Shown here: piece by piece, positions 1 through 8,850 of the stretch
How the letters are laid out: each line of letters starts with the position of its first letter
How positions within the stretch are numbered: position 1 is the stretch's first letter
Origin: Romboutsia hominis
GTDB lineage: Bacteria; Bacillota; Clostridia; Peptostreptococcales; Peptostreptococcaceae
Assembly: GCF_900002575.1 (NCBI RefSeq)
Contig: NZ_LN650648.1
Span: 2,767,565-2,831,564, forward strand
Direction of reading: 5' to 3'
DNA: 64,000 bases
The notes under the pieces: generated by a model
What the model was told of the DNA's origin: nothing
Seen by the model: only the letters and a program-made list of their open reading frames with translations
Databases searched by the model: none
Program-made: the position numbers and the translations under genes

Positions 1-831
1 AGCCCCTTGAGGAACTACACCAAGTGGTAATAATGAAAGCATAGTGTATAGTAAAAGACAAGTTAAGAACCCTAAAAATGTAGCTTTCCCAACATCTTTT
101 TGTGATTTAGCTCTACCAGATACAACAACCGCTCCTTCTATACCTGTAAATACCCATAAAGTTACCAGCATGGTACTCTTAACTTGAGGCAATAATCCAC
201 CTAGCGCGCTATCATGAACTGATGCAACAGTTTTTAAGCCCCAAAAATCAGTAAAGAAGAGTGAAACTTTAAATGATATAGCTAATACTAATATAAATAT
301 AGCTAATGGAACTAGTTTACCGATTGTTCCTATTACATTTAAAAATGCAGCCTGTTTAACACCTGATAAAACTGCAAAATAAATAACCCAAAGTACTATT
401 GACCCACAAACAATAGACAACCAGTTATTCCCACCTGTAAAATATGATGGAAAGAAATAGTTAAGTGAATCCATTAATAGTACTGCATATCCTACATTGG
501 CAAAAGAATTACATATCCAATACCCCCATGCCATTAAGAAACCTGTAAATTTACCAAATCCTAACTCACCATAAGCATATATACCAGTTGTCACATCTGG
601 TCTGGCTGCTGCAAGCACTCTAAAAGTGTTTGCAATAAACCACATACCAAAACCAGTTATTATCCATGCAATTAGTATTGCACCGGCAGATGCATGCTGA
701 GCCATATTTTGTGGTAGATTATAAACTCCACCACCTAGCATAGCGCTTATTACTACGCCCGCTAAAGCAACTACACCAAGCTTTTTAGTGCTATTATCTT
801 TCGCTTCGCTACCGCTACTTTTATCGCTCAT
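1..831 (-). CDS. APC-family amino acid antiporter, probable histidine/histamine antiporter (3' part missing)
   Basis: The reading frame opens with ATG at 831 ([13 protein letters not shown]) and stays open for 277 codons to the left edge, so the C-terminal part of a roughly 480-residue protein is missing. After a short polar N-terminus comes [20 protein letters not shown], which fits the glycine-rich first membrane segment of APC (basic amino acid/polyamine antiporter) transporters. About seven further hydrophobic segments follow, and the loop [13 protein letters not shown] resembles the ArcD-like subgroup. The gene lies directly downstream of histidine decarboxylase on the same strand, as in the hdcA-hdcP arrangement of histamine producers. 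I infer that it exchanges external histidine for histamine at the cytoplasmic membrane, giving pH homeostasis and a proton motive force. The family is clear; the substrate rests on context. An arginine/ornithine-type specificity is the alternative. Confidence 0.8.
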   Translation of the reverse strand, partial: MSDKSSGSEAKDNSTKKLGVVALAGVVISAMLGGGVYNLPQNMAQHASAGAILIAWIITGFGMWFIANTFRVLAAARPDVTTGIYAYGELGFGKFTGFLMAWGYWICNSFANVGYAVLLMDSLNYFFPSYFTGGNNWLSIVCGSIVLWVIYFAVLSGVKQAAFLNVIGTIGKLVPLAIFILVLAISFKVSLFFTDFWGLKTVASVHDSALGGLLPQVKSTMLVTLWVFTGIEGAVVVSGRAKSQKDVGKATFLGFLTCLLLYTMLSLLPLGVVPQGA

Positions 832-878
832 AATAGCCCTCCTAAATTTCATTAAGTTTTATGAAAATTACTAGCTTT

Positions 879-918
879 AAGTGCATTTTGTAATTTAAAC
901 TCTTAACAAAATGTACTT
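879..918 (-). other. Intercistronic hairpin between hdcA and the antiporter gene
   Basis: Positions 879-891 and 906-918 form a 13-bp stem (AAGTGCATTTTGT against ACAAAATGTACTT, one wobble pair) with a 14-nt loop. No T-run follows on the minus strand. It therefore looks more like a processing or stability element, or a partial attenuator setting the enzyme:transporter ratio, than a full terminator. Confidence 0.4.
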
Positions 919-925
919 AAAATAA

Positions 926-1888
926 TTATTTCTGAGTACATTCTGTTAATGGCTTAAATTCCATCTCATCTAACCACTCATTAAGTGTTAATTGATTTAA
1001 ACTTGAAAACCCGCTTTCAGGTACTGCATCTCTTGCTAAAGTTACATATGGAGCACAAGTTAATGCATTTCCGATTTCACCTGGTTTCATTATTGTATAT
1101 GCAAATCCTACATAAGTTCTATCAAATACTACATGTGAATCTCTACCACACTCTTTAACTGACCAAGCAACTGCTTTTCTGTGTTTTTCTAAGAATTTTT
1201 TTAGATCTTCTTCATTATCATTTTTTGTCCAAAGTCCCGCATCTTCTATAAATAAATCCGCACAATTATCTCTATCATTTGATAATGAAATTGCTATAAA
1301 TGACCAAACTCCGTAAGCTTCTCCTTCTTTTAAAGGTCTATTTTCTTTTGGTCTATAAGATGTAACACTCTTGTTTGCGCATATTACATGAGCTCCTGGT
1401 ATTGTTGGGAAACGTCTATTTTTTTCTGTACCGAATAATTCAATACCTGCTTCTAATAAAGGTTTAGCGTCATACACTTTAAGTGGTGTTCCATCAAATT
1501 GTTCTACATCAAATAATGGTTGTTCTTTTTCATCCGCTATATTCATATGTGTTGCTAAATCATAACCCCATACTTGCCCTGCTATACCACAAAAAGATGA
1601 AGCTGTAAGCATATTTATTTGACCGACATATGCATCATTTATTTCCGCTCTATCATATGAAACTATTCCGTCTAATAAGAAGTCATCTGTTTTTTTAACT
1701 TTACCAACAGAAACTGTAAGAACTGAAACATATCCATTTCCATAAGCTCCTGGCATTCCGTATCCATCACAGTAACGATTGTATGGACTTATAGCTGTTT
1801 TATCTACCTTAGCCGCTCTTACTTTTCTTACCTTTCTGGGGCCTACCCCTATAGTTCGATTTCTCTGTTCTTCTAAATTTTTGTTCAT
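926..1888 (-). CDS. hdcA: Histidine decarboxylase proenzyme, pyruvoyl-dependent
   Basis: This is the pyruvoyl-type enzyme that converts histidine to histamine and CO2 in the cytoplasm. I start at ATG 1888 (MNKNLEEQRN), giving 320 residues. The upstream in-frame GTG overlaps the ribosome-binding site GGGAGG, so it is unlikely to be the start. The self-cleavage site is the Ser-Ser pair in LTASSFCG at residues 97-98. Family knowledge says the chain breaks there, leaving a beta chain of about 97 residues and an alpha chain capped by a pyruvoyl group from Ser98. Length and motif match the Clostridium perfringens and Lactobacillus enzymes. It is followed on the same strand by an APC antiporter, so together they form a histamine-producing acid-resistance module. 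A long AT-rich gap with an inverted repeat lies upstream. Identification is secure. Confidence 0.95.
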   Translation of the reverse strand: MNKNLEEQRNRTIGVGPRKVRKVRAAKVDKTAISPYNRYCDGYGMPGAYGNGYVSVLTVSVGKVKKTDDFLLDGIVSYDRAEINDAYVGQINMLTASSFCGIAGQVWGYDLATHMNIADEKEQPLFDVEQFDGTPLKVYDAKPLLEAGIELFGTEKNRRFPTIPGAHVICANKSVTSYRPKENRPLKEGEAYGVWSFIAISLSNDRDNCADLFIEDAGLWTKNDNEEDLKKFLEKHRKAVAWSVKECGRDSHVVFDRTYVGFAYTIMKPGEIGNALTCAPYVTLARDAVPESGFSSLNQLTLNEWLDEMEFKPLTECTQK

Positions 1889-1900
1889 TTTGAACACCTC

Positions 1901-1945
1901 CCAAAAATTATATACAGCAAATCGCTGTACATGAGTACATATACC
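1901..1945 (-). promoter_or_regulatory. Putative hdcA control region with inverted repeat
   Basis: On the minus strand TACAGC-GATTT-GCTGTA forms an inverted repeat just before a TATAAT and the hdcA ribosome-binding site. A second short palindrome (TGTACTCATGTACA) abuts it. The layout suggests a repressor or activator site near the start of transcription. I see no convincing -35 element at normal spacing, so the promoter itself is uncertain. Confidence 0.35.
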
Positions 1946-2150
1946 CTTGACAAAAAAAACAAAATCAGAAAACGTTTATTTCTTTATATTTAGAAATTTA
2001 CTAAAGTTCTATATACTTGTACATTATTTTAATGATTATTTATATCATACGCTTTATTAGATATAATAAATTTTTCCTTTAATAATTATAGATTTTTTCA
2101 ATTTAACCTATTTTTTTGCATACATTATAATAAACCTAAAAAAATTTAAT

Positions 2151-2740
2151 ATGAATATAAAATTAATATCTATAGATATATATGATGCTCTTCTAATAAA
2201 TCAATAAACTATTTCTAAAAAAATAAAACTGCTATTAAAAATGCTTTTACTAAAGGTATTTATGTTGCTATCACTACTGGCAGAGTATATGATTGTGCTA
2301 AATTATACTCTGATTAAATTGGATTAAACACTAATAATATCCTCTAATAAGGCTTTTATTGATAGAAGTGATGGGCAAGCTATTTTAAATAAATCATTAA
2401 CATCTAATGAATTTAAATATTTTTTAGATACTCAAAAAAAATATAGAGTGTTTTCTTATTTAACTGCGAACTTTGGTATTGCATCAATTAATGTGCTTTC
2501 AGAAAATTATATTTATAAATTTTTAAATAATCATCTAAAAGACGATGGAAAAATCAAATTTGAAATTTTAAAAAAGATGAAATTATACATAGAAGTAATA
2601 GCAAAAATATTTATCAATGATTGAATACGCAGAATTTAGAGTTTCTATTGAGAATATAATTTATAAAGCAAAAAATTCGCTCAATATATAACATCATCAA
2701 ATACTAATTCAGATGTTGCTAATATATAGAAAAATTCGTA
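2151..2740 (+). pseudogene. Decayed Cof-type HAD-IIB hydrolase
   Basis: Read across frames on the plus strand, this stretch gives recognisable pieces of a Cof-type HAD phosphatase. The first is MNIKLISIDIYDALL, where the family has a DxDGT-type start; then come GIYVAITTGRVYDCAKLYSD and SNKAFIDRSDGQAIL (family: SNGA). A further piece, KYRVFSYLTANFGIASINVL, continues in the same order, ending near IN-DV-style C-terminal remnants. The nucleophile motif is damaged: the second aspartate is a tyrosine and the GT is lost. There are in-frame stops (first near 2205) and at least two frameshifts, one in an A-run near 2220-2228 and one before 2343. The normal protein is about 270 residues; here the C-terminal half is badly shortened. 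It is a neutral relic between the histamine module and a small membrane gene. Confidence 0.75.
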
Positions 2741-2847
2741 TTAAAAACATGTAACAATTAATGAAATATTACATATAAATTAGTTATAAATAGTAACCAA
2801 ATATGCTTGTATGTACATGTAATTTTAAAAATAATTATATGATGAAA

Positions 2848-2886
2848 GCATGAGGGAAATATCTTTCCCAAGTACCTCGTACTAGT
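2848..2886 (+). other. Two small hairpins before the 2917 gene
   Basis: GGGAAA-TATC-TTTCCC is followed at once by AGTAC-CTC-GTACT, two short stem-loops about 30 nt upstream of the next start codon. They could be part of a 5' leader. No known riboswitch core was recognised. Confidence 0.25.
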
Positions 2887-2916
2887 ATAGTAAGTTTTAA
2901 TTTTTGGAGGTATTAT

Positions 2917-3240
2917 ATGAAAAACTGGATATACTCTTTATTATCTCTTATCGCATTGATTGCTACTAATTTTTTAATCTCTAAATTATTTAATACATCA
3001 TTTATAGAAATGTCATTTTTAACAGGTTTATTAATATCAATGATTATTTTTTATTTCTCTAGCGAAGGTGGATTTTTTACTTCCAAAACTGACCTACCAA
3101 TTAAGCACTTATTAGAAAGTGAATCCCGTAGAAATACACATTTTTTAAGATTTTATATAAATATTCCTTTTATAGTTTCTGCGCTATATACTATAATTGC
3201 TGCTATTTTAAGTATAATTGTATACTGGGAGTATTTTTAA
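2917..3240 (+). CDS. Small membrane protein, DUF3899-like
   Basis: A 107-residue protein preceded by a good ribosome-binding site (TTTGGAGG, 7 nt before ATG). It has a hydrophobic N-terminal helix (about residues 5-24), a second around 33-49 ending in FYFSSEGGFF, a charged middle section with ESESRRNTHF, and a third helix near the C-terminus (about 83-104). Three membrane segments around a short cytoplasmic loop, with an aromatic/GGFF motif, resemble DUF3899 proteins of Firmicutes, whose function is unknown. It is one of only two protein genes on the plus strand. It stands alone, between a decayed phosphatase and a bidirectional terminator. It is a real gene by its start signal and composition; the family assignment is tentative. 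Confidence 0.65.
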   Translation: MKNWIYSLLSLIALIATNFLISKLFNTSFIEMSFLTGLLISMIIFYFSSEGGFFTSKTDLPIKHLLESESRRNTHFLRFYINIPFIVSALYTIIAAILSIIVYWEYF

Positions 3241-3317
3241 TTAAAATTCAACTCACCAACATATTTATTAGTTTATATAACTTTTTAAATTTATCGTCAT
3301 GTTTAAAATTTATAAAA

Positions 3318-3350
3318 ATAAAGCTATCCCTCCTAAGAGATAGCTTTGTT
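3318..3350. terminator. Bidirectional terminator between the DUF3899-like gene and ribU
   Basis: The stem AAAGCTATC/GATAGCTTT with a 10-nt loop is flanked by T-rich sequence on both sides. It can serve the plus-strand gene ending at 3240 and ribU ending at 3352. Confidence 0.8.
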
Positions 3351-3351
3351 T

Positions 3352-3966
3352 TTATTTCATTCTATTTAAAACTTTTTCGGTTTTTTTATACATTGGTAAT
3401 GTTAGTAAAGACATTATAGTTGCTTTTAATATGTTAAATGGTGCTATTATCCATATAACAAAGCTTAATTTATTTACTATTGCTGGATTTATAGCCGCTC
3501 CCATTTCTATAACTGCTTCAATTGGCATTATGGTACTATAAAATGGTAACATTATAAAATAATTAGATAAACATCCTACTATTGTCATTACTATAATTCC
3601 TAATGAAAGACCAATTATAAGACCTTTCGTTTCTCTTTTTTTACTGTATATATATGATACCGTCCATACAAATGACCCACCTATTATAAAGTTTGCTAGC
3701 TCTCCTACTCCGCCTGTAGTAGACATTCCTGTTATAAATTGTAGCAAGTTCTTTAAGAAAGCTATCATAACACCAGCAGCAGGTCCTAAAATTATTCCTC
3801 CTAAAAGTGCTGGTAAATCCGATACATCTATTTTTAAAAAATCTGGAAACAGTAATGGTATCGGGACTGATATGAACATAAGTATATATCCGATAGCCGA
3901 TAATATCCCTACCTTTACTAATGTAGATGTAGAAAACATCCTATTACTTTTAAGTGTTTGTTGCAT
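3352..3966 (-). CDS. ribU: Riboflavin ECF transporter S component RibU
   Basis: This 204-residue membrane protein is the substrate-binding subunit of an energy-coupling-factor transporter and brings riboflavin across the cytoplasmic membrane with a shared EcfAA'T module encoded elsewhere. Six hydrophobic segments are visible. The region FLKIDVSDLPALLGGIILGP followed by GELANFIIG is typical of RibU proteins. It is preceded by an FMN riboswitch and an intrinsic terminator, which independently fixes the substrate as a flavin. The ribosome-binding site AGGAGG stands 8-9 nt before the ATG. It is a monocistronic unit ended by the terminator at 3318-3350. Confidence 0.95.
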   Translation of the reverse strand: MQQTLKSNRMFSTSTLVKVGILSAIGYILMFISVPIPLLFPDFLKIDVSDLPALLGGIILGPAAGVMIAFLKNLLQFITGMSTTGGVGELANFIIGGSFVWTVSYIYSKKRETKGLIIGLSLGIIVMTIVGCLSNYFIMLPFYSTIMPIEAVIEMGAAINPAIVNKLSFVIWIIAPFNILKATIMSLLTLPMYKKTEKVLNRMK

Positions 3967-3994
3967 AATTTTTACCTCCTAATTTTTATTAGGA

Positions 3995-4030
3995 AAAATA
4001 AAAAGCTCGAAGATCTTACCTTCGAGCCTT
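3995..4030 (-). terminator. Riboswitch-controlled terminator upstream of ribU
   Basis: On the minus strand GCTCGAAG-loop-CTTCGAGC is followed by TTTTTATTTTT, between the FMN aptamer and ribU. Its loop side repeats AGATCTTC, also present at the 5' base of the aptamer, so alternative pairing as an antiterminator is plausible. FMN binding should favour this terminator. Confidence 0.85.
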
Positions 4031-4084
4031 TATGGATATAGCAAAAAACTATAAATATGTCCTTATATATAGATATTTCCATAA

Positions 4085-4204
4085 ATATCTTCTCTCATCC
4101 AGACTTTACTGTCGGCTTTGGAATTTCACCAAATCATGCTACTATTGTAGCTCGCGGGCTATAACCGCCGGTAGGGAATTTCACCCTGCCCCGAAGATCT
4201 TCAG
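4085..4204 (-). ncRNA. FMN riboswitch (RFN element)
   Basis: Read on the minus strand, the conserved RFN blocks appear in order: GGGGCAGGGTGAAATTCCC, ACCGGCGGTTATAGCCCGCG, TGATTTGGTGAAATTCCAAA, GCCGACAGT and AGTCTGGATGAGAGAAGA. These are the invariant core segments of the flavin mononucleotide aptamer. It lies 5' of ribU and is followed by a terminator hairpin, so high FMN should shut off riboflavin uptake. Confidence 0.97.
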
Positions 4205-4324
4205 AAACTATTTAATTTTCCGTATACTTTAATAATATTAAATAGTTTATTCAAAGTCAACTGGTTATTAGATATAATTTTGGGGTATAGTTTTATTTCA
4301 ATTACAATATTATTATACCCATAA

Positions 4325-5482
4325 CTATCTTCTATAAACTATTTTTCCATCTATAATAGTCATTAGTACATTACTTTGTATTTCTAGAGGACAACCATCC
4401 CATACAACTATATCTGCATCTTTTCCAACCTCTAAAGATCCAACTCTATCATCTACTCCTAAAGTTTTGGCTGGATTTATAGTTATAGCTTCTAATGCTT
4501 TTTCTTTTTCCATACCATGTTTTACTGCTATTCCAGAGCATATTGGCAAGTACTGTACTGGTATTACAGGATGATCTGTTGTTAATGAAACTTGAAGTCC
4601 TTCTTTTGCAAGTATTCCTGCTGTATCAAAAGTCAGATTTCTAAGCTCTATTTTAGATCTTTCTGATAATGATGGTCCTACTACAACAGGATATCCTTCT
4701 TCAGCTAATTCATCTGCTATAAGATGTCCTTCTGTACAATGATCTAGAGTTAACTTTATATCAAATTCTTTAGCTATTCTTATAGCTGTGAATATATCAT
4801 CTGCTCTATGTGCATGAACTTTAAATGGTATTTCACCCTTTAATATAGGTATCATACATTCCATTTTCATATCATATTCTGGTTTATCATGATCTTCATG
4901 TTCTTCGTATAACTCTATTTCTTCTAAATATTCTTCAGCTTTTTTTAAATGCTCTCTTAAAAGTGCAGCTATAGCCATTCTAGTTTGAGGCATTTTTTCA
5001 TCTCTACCATAACAACTCTTCGGATTTTCTCCAAATGCAATTTTTGACGCTACTGGATTTTTTAGAACCATTTTATCTATTCTTTTTCCATAAGTTTTTA
5101 TAGCTATACATTCTCCACCCATCACATTAGCACTTCCAGGTGTCGTACATACTGATGTTATACCACCTTGGACTGCTTCTGTAAATGTATTATCCATTGG
5201 ATTTATACCGTCTATTGGATTTAAGTGTGGTGTTATAGGGTCTGTTTCTTCATTTCCATCAGCACCCTCAAATCCCATTCCATCTTCCCATAATCCTAGA
5301 TGCGTATGTGCATCTATAAATCCTGGAAATACAAATTTTCCTTCTACATCTATTATCTTTATATCCTCTTGAGAAGTTATATTACTTCCTATTTCTTTTA
5401 TTTTTCCATTTTCTATAAGGATATCTCCTTTAATTATTCCATTTGTTATAGTGTTTATTACACCATTTTTTATAAGAAGCAT
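4325..5482 (-). CDS. Amidohydrolase (imidazolonepropionase/dihydroorotase-like superfamily)
   Basis: A 385-residue metal-dependent hydrolase. It has an N-terminal beta-sandwich start (MLLIKNGVI), then the metal-binding HxH in GFIDAHTHLG (His59, His61), later histidines in VHAHRADD and LDHCTEGH, and an aspartate in LTTDHPVIP. The C-terminal GSLEVGKDADIVVWDG strand signature closes the composite sandwich. These are standard amidohydrolase landmarks. The substrate is not evident, though proteins of this clostridial subgroup are often labelled imidazolonepropionase-related. No hut genes are adjacent, and the hdc genes 3 kb away are not in the same unit. It follows tex by 20 nt on the same strand and is probably co-transcribed with it. 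Confidence 0.85.
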   Translation of the reverse strand: MLLIKNGVINTITNGIIKGDILIENGKIKEIGSNITSQEDIKIIDVEGKFVFPGFIDAHTHLGLWEDGMGFEGADGNEETDPITPHLNPIDGINPMDNTFTEAVQGGITSVCTTPGSANVMGGECIAIKTYGKRIDKMVLKNPVASKIAFGENPKSCYGRDEKMPQTRMAIAALLREHLKKAEEYLEEIELYEEHEDHDKPEYDMKMECMIPILKGEIPFKVHAHRADDIFTAIRIAKEFDIKLTLDHCTEGHLIADELAEEGYPVVVGPSLSERSKIELRNLTFDTAGILAKEGLQVSLTTDHPVIPVQYLPICSGIAVKHGMEKEKALEAITINPAKTLGVDDRVGSLEVGKDADIVVWDGCPLEIQSNVLMTIIDGKIVYRR

Positions 5483-5502
5483 ATCTTCCCTCCTAATATA
5501 GT

Positions 5503-7644
5503 TTATATGTTCATAGATAAAGCTACTCTTTGTTTATCCATATCTACTCCTATAACTTTTACATCTATGATATCTCCTACTGTAACTATGTCCATAGGAT
5601 CCTTTACAAAACTTTTACTCATTTGAGATTTGTGAACTAATCCGTCATTTTTTATACCTATATCAACAAATGCGCCAAAGTCTACTACGTTTCTAACTGT
5701 TCCTTTTAATACCATTCCTTCTTTAATGTCTTCTATTTTTAAGACATCTGTTCTAAGTACAGGTTTCATACCGTCTTCTCTAGGGTCCCTACCTGGTTTT
5801 TTAATTTCAGATATAATGTCTTTTAATGTTAATTCTCCAACTTCTAACTCTTCACTTAATTTTTTAAGCCCTATTTGTTCAACTTTAGCATCTATACCTT
5901 CTATATTTTTATTTCTTAAGTCATCCATTGAGTATCCTAATAATTTTAACATACTTTCACAAATCTTATAACTTTCTGGGTGAACTGAAGTATTATCTAA
6001 AGGATTCTTAGCATCTAATATTCTCATAAAACCTGCACATTGAGTGAAAGCTTGAGGCCCTAGTCTTTTTACTTTTTTAAGTTGTGCTCTAGATGTGAAA
6101 TCTCCATTTTCTTCTCTATATGCTACTATATTTTTAGCTATACTATGGCTTATACCAGCAATATGCTCTAATAAAGAATATGATGCAGTATTTAAATCTA
6201 CTCCAACACTATTAACTGAATCTTCAACAACTCCACCTAGAACCTGCTCTAATCTTTTTTGATTAAGGTCATGTTGGTATTGACCTACACCTATACTCTT
6301 AGGGTCTATTTTTACAAGCTCTGCTAATGGGTCTTGTAATCTTCTAGCTATTGATATAGCACCTCTTATAGATACGTTTATGTCTGGATGTTCTTCATTT
6401 GCAAGTTCTGATGCAGAATATACAGATGCTCCTGCTTCGTTTACTATTATGTATTGAACTTCTTCATCCATCTCTTTAATCATGTCTGATACTATTTTTT
6501 CTGATTCTCTTGATGCTGTTCCATTTCCTATAGATATTATATCTATGGAATATTTTCTTATTAATTCTTTTAACTCTTTTTTAGCTTCTTCTACTTTGTT
6601 TTGTGGCTGTGTAGGATAAACAGTTGTAAAATCTAATAATTTACCATTTTTATCTACAACAGCTATTTTACATCCTGTCCTAAATGCTGGGTCAAATCCC
6701 ATGACTACCTTATCTTTAACAGGTGGTTGTAATAATAAACTTTTTATATTTTTACCAAATACACTTATTGCTCTTTCTTGTGCATTTTCTGTTAGTTGAT
6801 TTCTTATTTCTCTTTCTATAGATGGGAATATTAATCTCTTATAAGCATCCTCTATAGATGATAATATTATTTCTTCTTTTGATTTATTCTTTTCTTTTAC
6901 ATATTCACTTACTATATGATTTATTACTTTATCATTGTTTATTTCTAATTTAACTTTTAAGAATCCTTCCTTTTCCCCTCTATTTACTGCTAGTACTCTG
7001 TGAGGAGCCATTGTCTTTACTGCTTCATTGTAGTCGTAGTACATATCATAAACTGATTTTTCATCTTTAGAATTTTTTGTACTAATCATACCTTCTCTTA
7101 ATGCTAATTCTCTTATATATTTTCTTATCTTAGCATCTTCCGAAACTACTTCGGCAATTATATCTTTTGCTCCTTTTATAGCATCATCTTCACTATTTAC
7201 GTCTTTTTCCGTATTAATGTATTTTTTAGCTTCTATACTTATATCTTCTACTTCTCCATTTAGTATAGCTAAAGCAAAATTTTCTAATCCTTTTTCTTTT
7301 GCTATAGTTGCTCTTGTTCTTTTCTTTTGTTTAAATGGAGCATAAATATCTTCTACTTCCTGAAGTGTATTTGCTTTTGCTATGTTTTTTTGTAATTCTT
7401 CAGTAAGTTTTCCTTGCTCTTCTATGATTCTTATGACATCTTCTTTTCTACTTTCTAAATTTCTTAAATATACTAGCTTATCATGAAAAGCTCTTAATAC
7501 AACATCGCTCATTTCACCAGTCATTTCTTTTCTATATCTAGCTATGAAAGGAATTGTATTGCCTTCGTCTATAAGCTTGATAGTATTTTTTATTTGTTCA
7601 TCTCTAAGGTTAAACTCTTTTTTTAAGATTTCATTTATTTTCAT
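5503..7644 (-). CDS. tex: Tex-family RNA-binding transcription accessory protein
   Basis: A 713-residue cytoplasmic protein with the full Tex layout: a helical N-terminal domain with the conserved IPFIARYRKEMTG and IYAPFKQKKRTRATIAKEKG, an RNase H-like (YqgF) domain starting near GFDPAFRTGCKIAVVD, a helix-hairpin-helix region (LLEHIAGISHSIAKNIV), and a C-terminal S1 domain (VLKGTVRNVVDFGAFVDIG). Tex binds nucleic acid and affects transcription and ribosome-associated events. The exact biochemical role is still unsettled in the family. It lies between prfB and the amidohydrolase on the minus strand and begins about 40 nt after the prfB terminator, so it probably has its own promoter there. Confidence 0.95.
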   Translation of the reverse strand: MKINEILKKEFNLRDEQIKNTIKLIDEGNTIPFIARYRKEMTGEMSDVVLRAFHDKLVYLRNLESRKEDVIRIIEEQGKLTEELQKNIAKANTLQEVEDIYAPFKQKKRTRATIAKEKGLENFALAILNGEVEDISIEAKKYINTEKDVNSEDDAIKGAKDIIAEVVSEDAKIRKYIRELALREGMISTKNSKDEKSVYDMYYDYNEAVKTMAPHRVLAVNRGEKEGFLKVKLEINNDKVINHIVSEYVKEKNKSKEEIILSSIEDAYKRLIFPSIEREIRNQLTENAQERAISVFGKNIKSLLLQPPVKDKVVMGFDPAFRTGCKIAVVDKNGKLLDFTTVYPTQPQNKVEEAKKELKELIRKYSIDIISIGNGTASRESEKIVSDMIKEMDEEVQYIIVNEAGASVYSASELANEEHPDINVSIRGAISIARRLQDPLAELVKIDPKSIGVGQYQHDLNQKRLEQVLGGVVEDSVNSVGVDLNTASYSLLEHIAGISHSIAKNIVAYREENGDFTSRAQLKKVKRLGPQAFTQCAGFMRILDAKNPLDNTSVHPESYKICESMLKLLGYSMDDLRNKNIEGIDAKVEQIGLKKLSEELEVGELTLKDIISEIKKPGRDPREDGMKPVLRTDVLKIEDIKEGMVLKGTVRNVVDFGAFVDIGIKNDGLVHKSQMSKSFVKDPMDIVTVGDIIDVKVIGVDMDKQRVALSMNI

Positions 7645-7685
7645 ATTTGTCCTCTTCTTTCGTAGAAATTTATATGTAGCCTCAA

Positions 7686-7721
7686 AATAGGGCTCGAGAA
7701 TAAAATTCTCAAGCCCTTATT
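7686..7721 (-). terminator. Terminator after prfB
   Basis: The minus-strand stem GGGCTTGAGAAT/ATTCTCGAGCCC with a TTT loop is followed by TATTTTG. It lies just 3' of prfB and 5' of tex. Confidence 0.85.
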
Positions 7722-7724
7722 TTA

Positions 7725-8835
7725 CTATTTACTAGATTTATTCATTTTTAAATATTCATTTATAAATAAATCTATATTTCCATCCATTACGCTATCTACA
7801 TTACCTACTTCTGCATTAGTTCTATGATCTTTAACTAACTTGTATGGTTGGAATACATATGACCTGATTTGACTTCCCCAGGTTATTTGAGAATATTTAC
7901 CTTGAATGTCTTCTATCTTTTCTTTTTGCTCTAACTCCTTAAGTTCTATAAGCTTCGCCATAAGCATTCTCATTGCGGTATCTTTATTTTTATGCTGAGA
8001 TCTTTCGTTTTGACATTGAACTACTACCCCTGTAGGAATATGTGTTATTCTTACAGCTGAATCTGTAGTATTTACATGCTGTCCTCCTGCTCCAGAGGCT
8101 CTGTATGTGTCTATTTTCAAATCAGCTTGGTTAATATCTATATTTATACTTTCATCTAACTCTGGTAGCACATCTATTGATGCAAATGAAGTATGTCTCT
8201 TTCCTGATGGATCGAAAGGAGATATTCTTACTATACGATGAACTCCCTTTTCACTCTTTAGGTATCCATATGCATTCATTCCTTCTATTAGAAGTGTTGC
8301 ACTTTTTATACCTGCTGCTGGGTCTGATAGCATATCTAAGACTTTAACCTTATAATCCTTACCTTCTCCCCATCTAATATACATTCTTAGTAGCATTTGT
8401 GCCCAATCTTGAGCATCTAAACCACCAGTTCCTGCATTTATAGATAAAATTGCATTATTTTTATCATATTCTCCGCTAAGTAATGTTTTAATTTTAAGAG
8501 TATCTATTTCTTTTTCAAGGTTCGATATAGACTCTTCTATTTCTTTTTCTATAGATTCATCATTTTCTTCTAGTCCTAATTCTATTAAAACTTCGATTTC
8601 TTCTAATGAATCTTTTAAAGTGTTAAATTCTCCTACTGTTTCTTTTAAAACCTTATTTTCTTGAAGAACCTTCTGAGCAAGTTCATTGTCGTTCCAAAAA
8701 TCTTGCTCGTTCATTTTTTTCTCGTTTTCTTCTATTTTAGCTAGTGCACCAGCAATGTCAAAGAGAAACCCTCATTTCATCTAGATTTGAAGACATTGAC
8801 TCTATGCTATTTCTATAGTCTTGTAATTTTAACAT
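7725..8835 (-). CDS. prfB: Peptide chain release factor 2, programmed +1 frameshift
   Basis: The main frame encodes the RF2 body, with the UGA-recognising tripeptide SPF in RISPFDPSGKRHTSF and the catalytic GGQ in ASGAGGQHVNTTDS. The true start is ATG 8835, in another frame. Twenty-five codons (MLKLQDYRNS...MRVSL) run into a TGA at 8760-8758. The slippery CTT TGA C, with an internal Shine-Dalgarno-like AGGG a few bases upstream, is the classic autoregulatory RF2 site. After a +1 shift the chain continues DIAGALAKIEENEKK into the main frame, for about 369 residues in total. Scarce RF2 lets the ribosome pause and shift; abundant RF2 terminates at the UGA. It lies 15 nt after secA, a common secA-prfB pair. 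Confidence 0.97.
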
Positions 8836-8850
8836 TTCTGTCCTCCGAAA

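Noticed and set aside
4032-4232. A 66-codon plus-strand open frame
   Set aside because: It is antisense to the FMN riboswitch, whose conservation explains the open frame.
4283-4322. GGGTATA/TATACCC inverted repeat between ribU leader and the amidohydrolase gene
   Set aside because: Short stem, loop of about 25 nt and no T-run; too weak to call a terminator.
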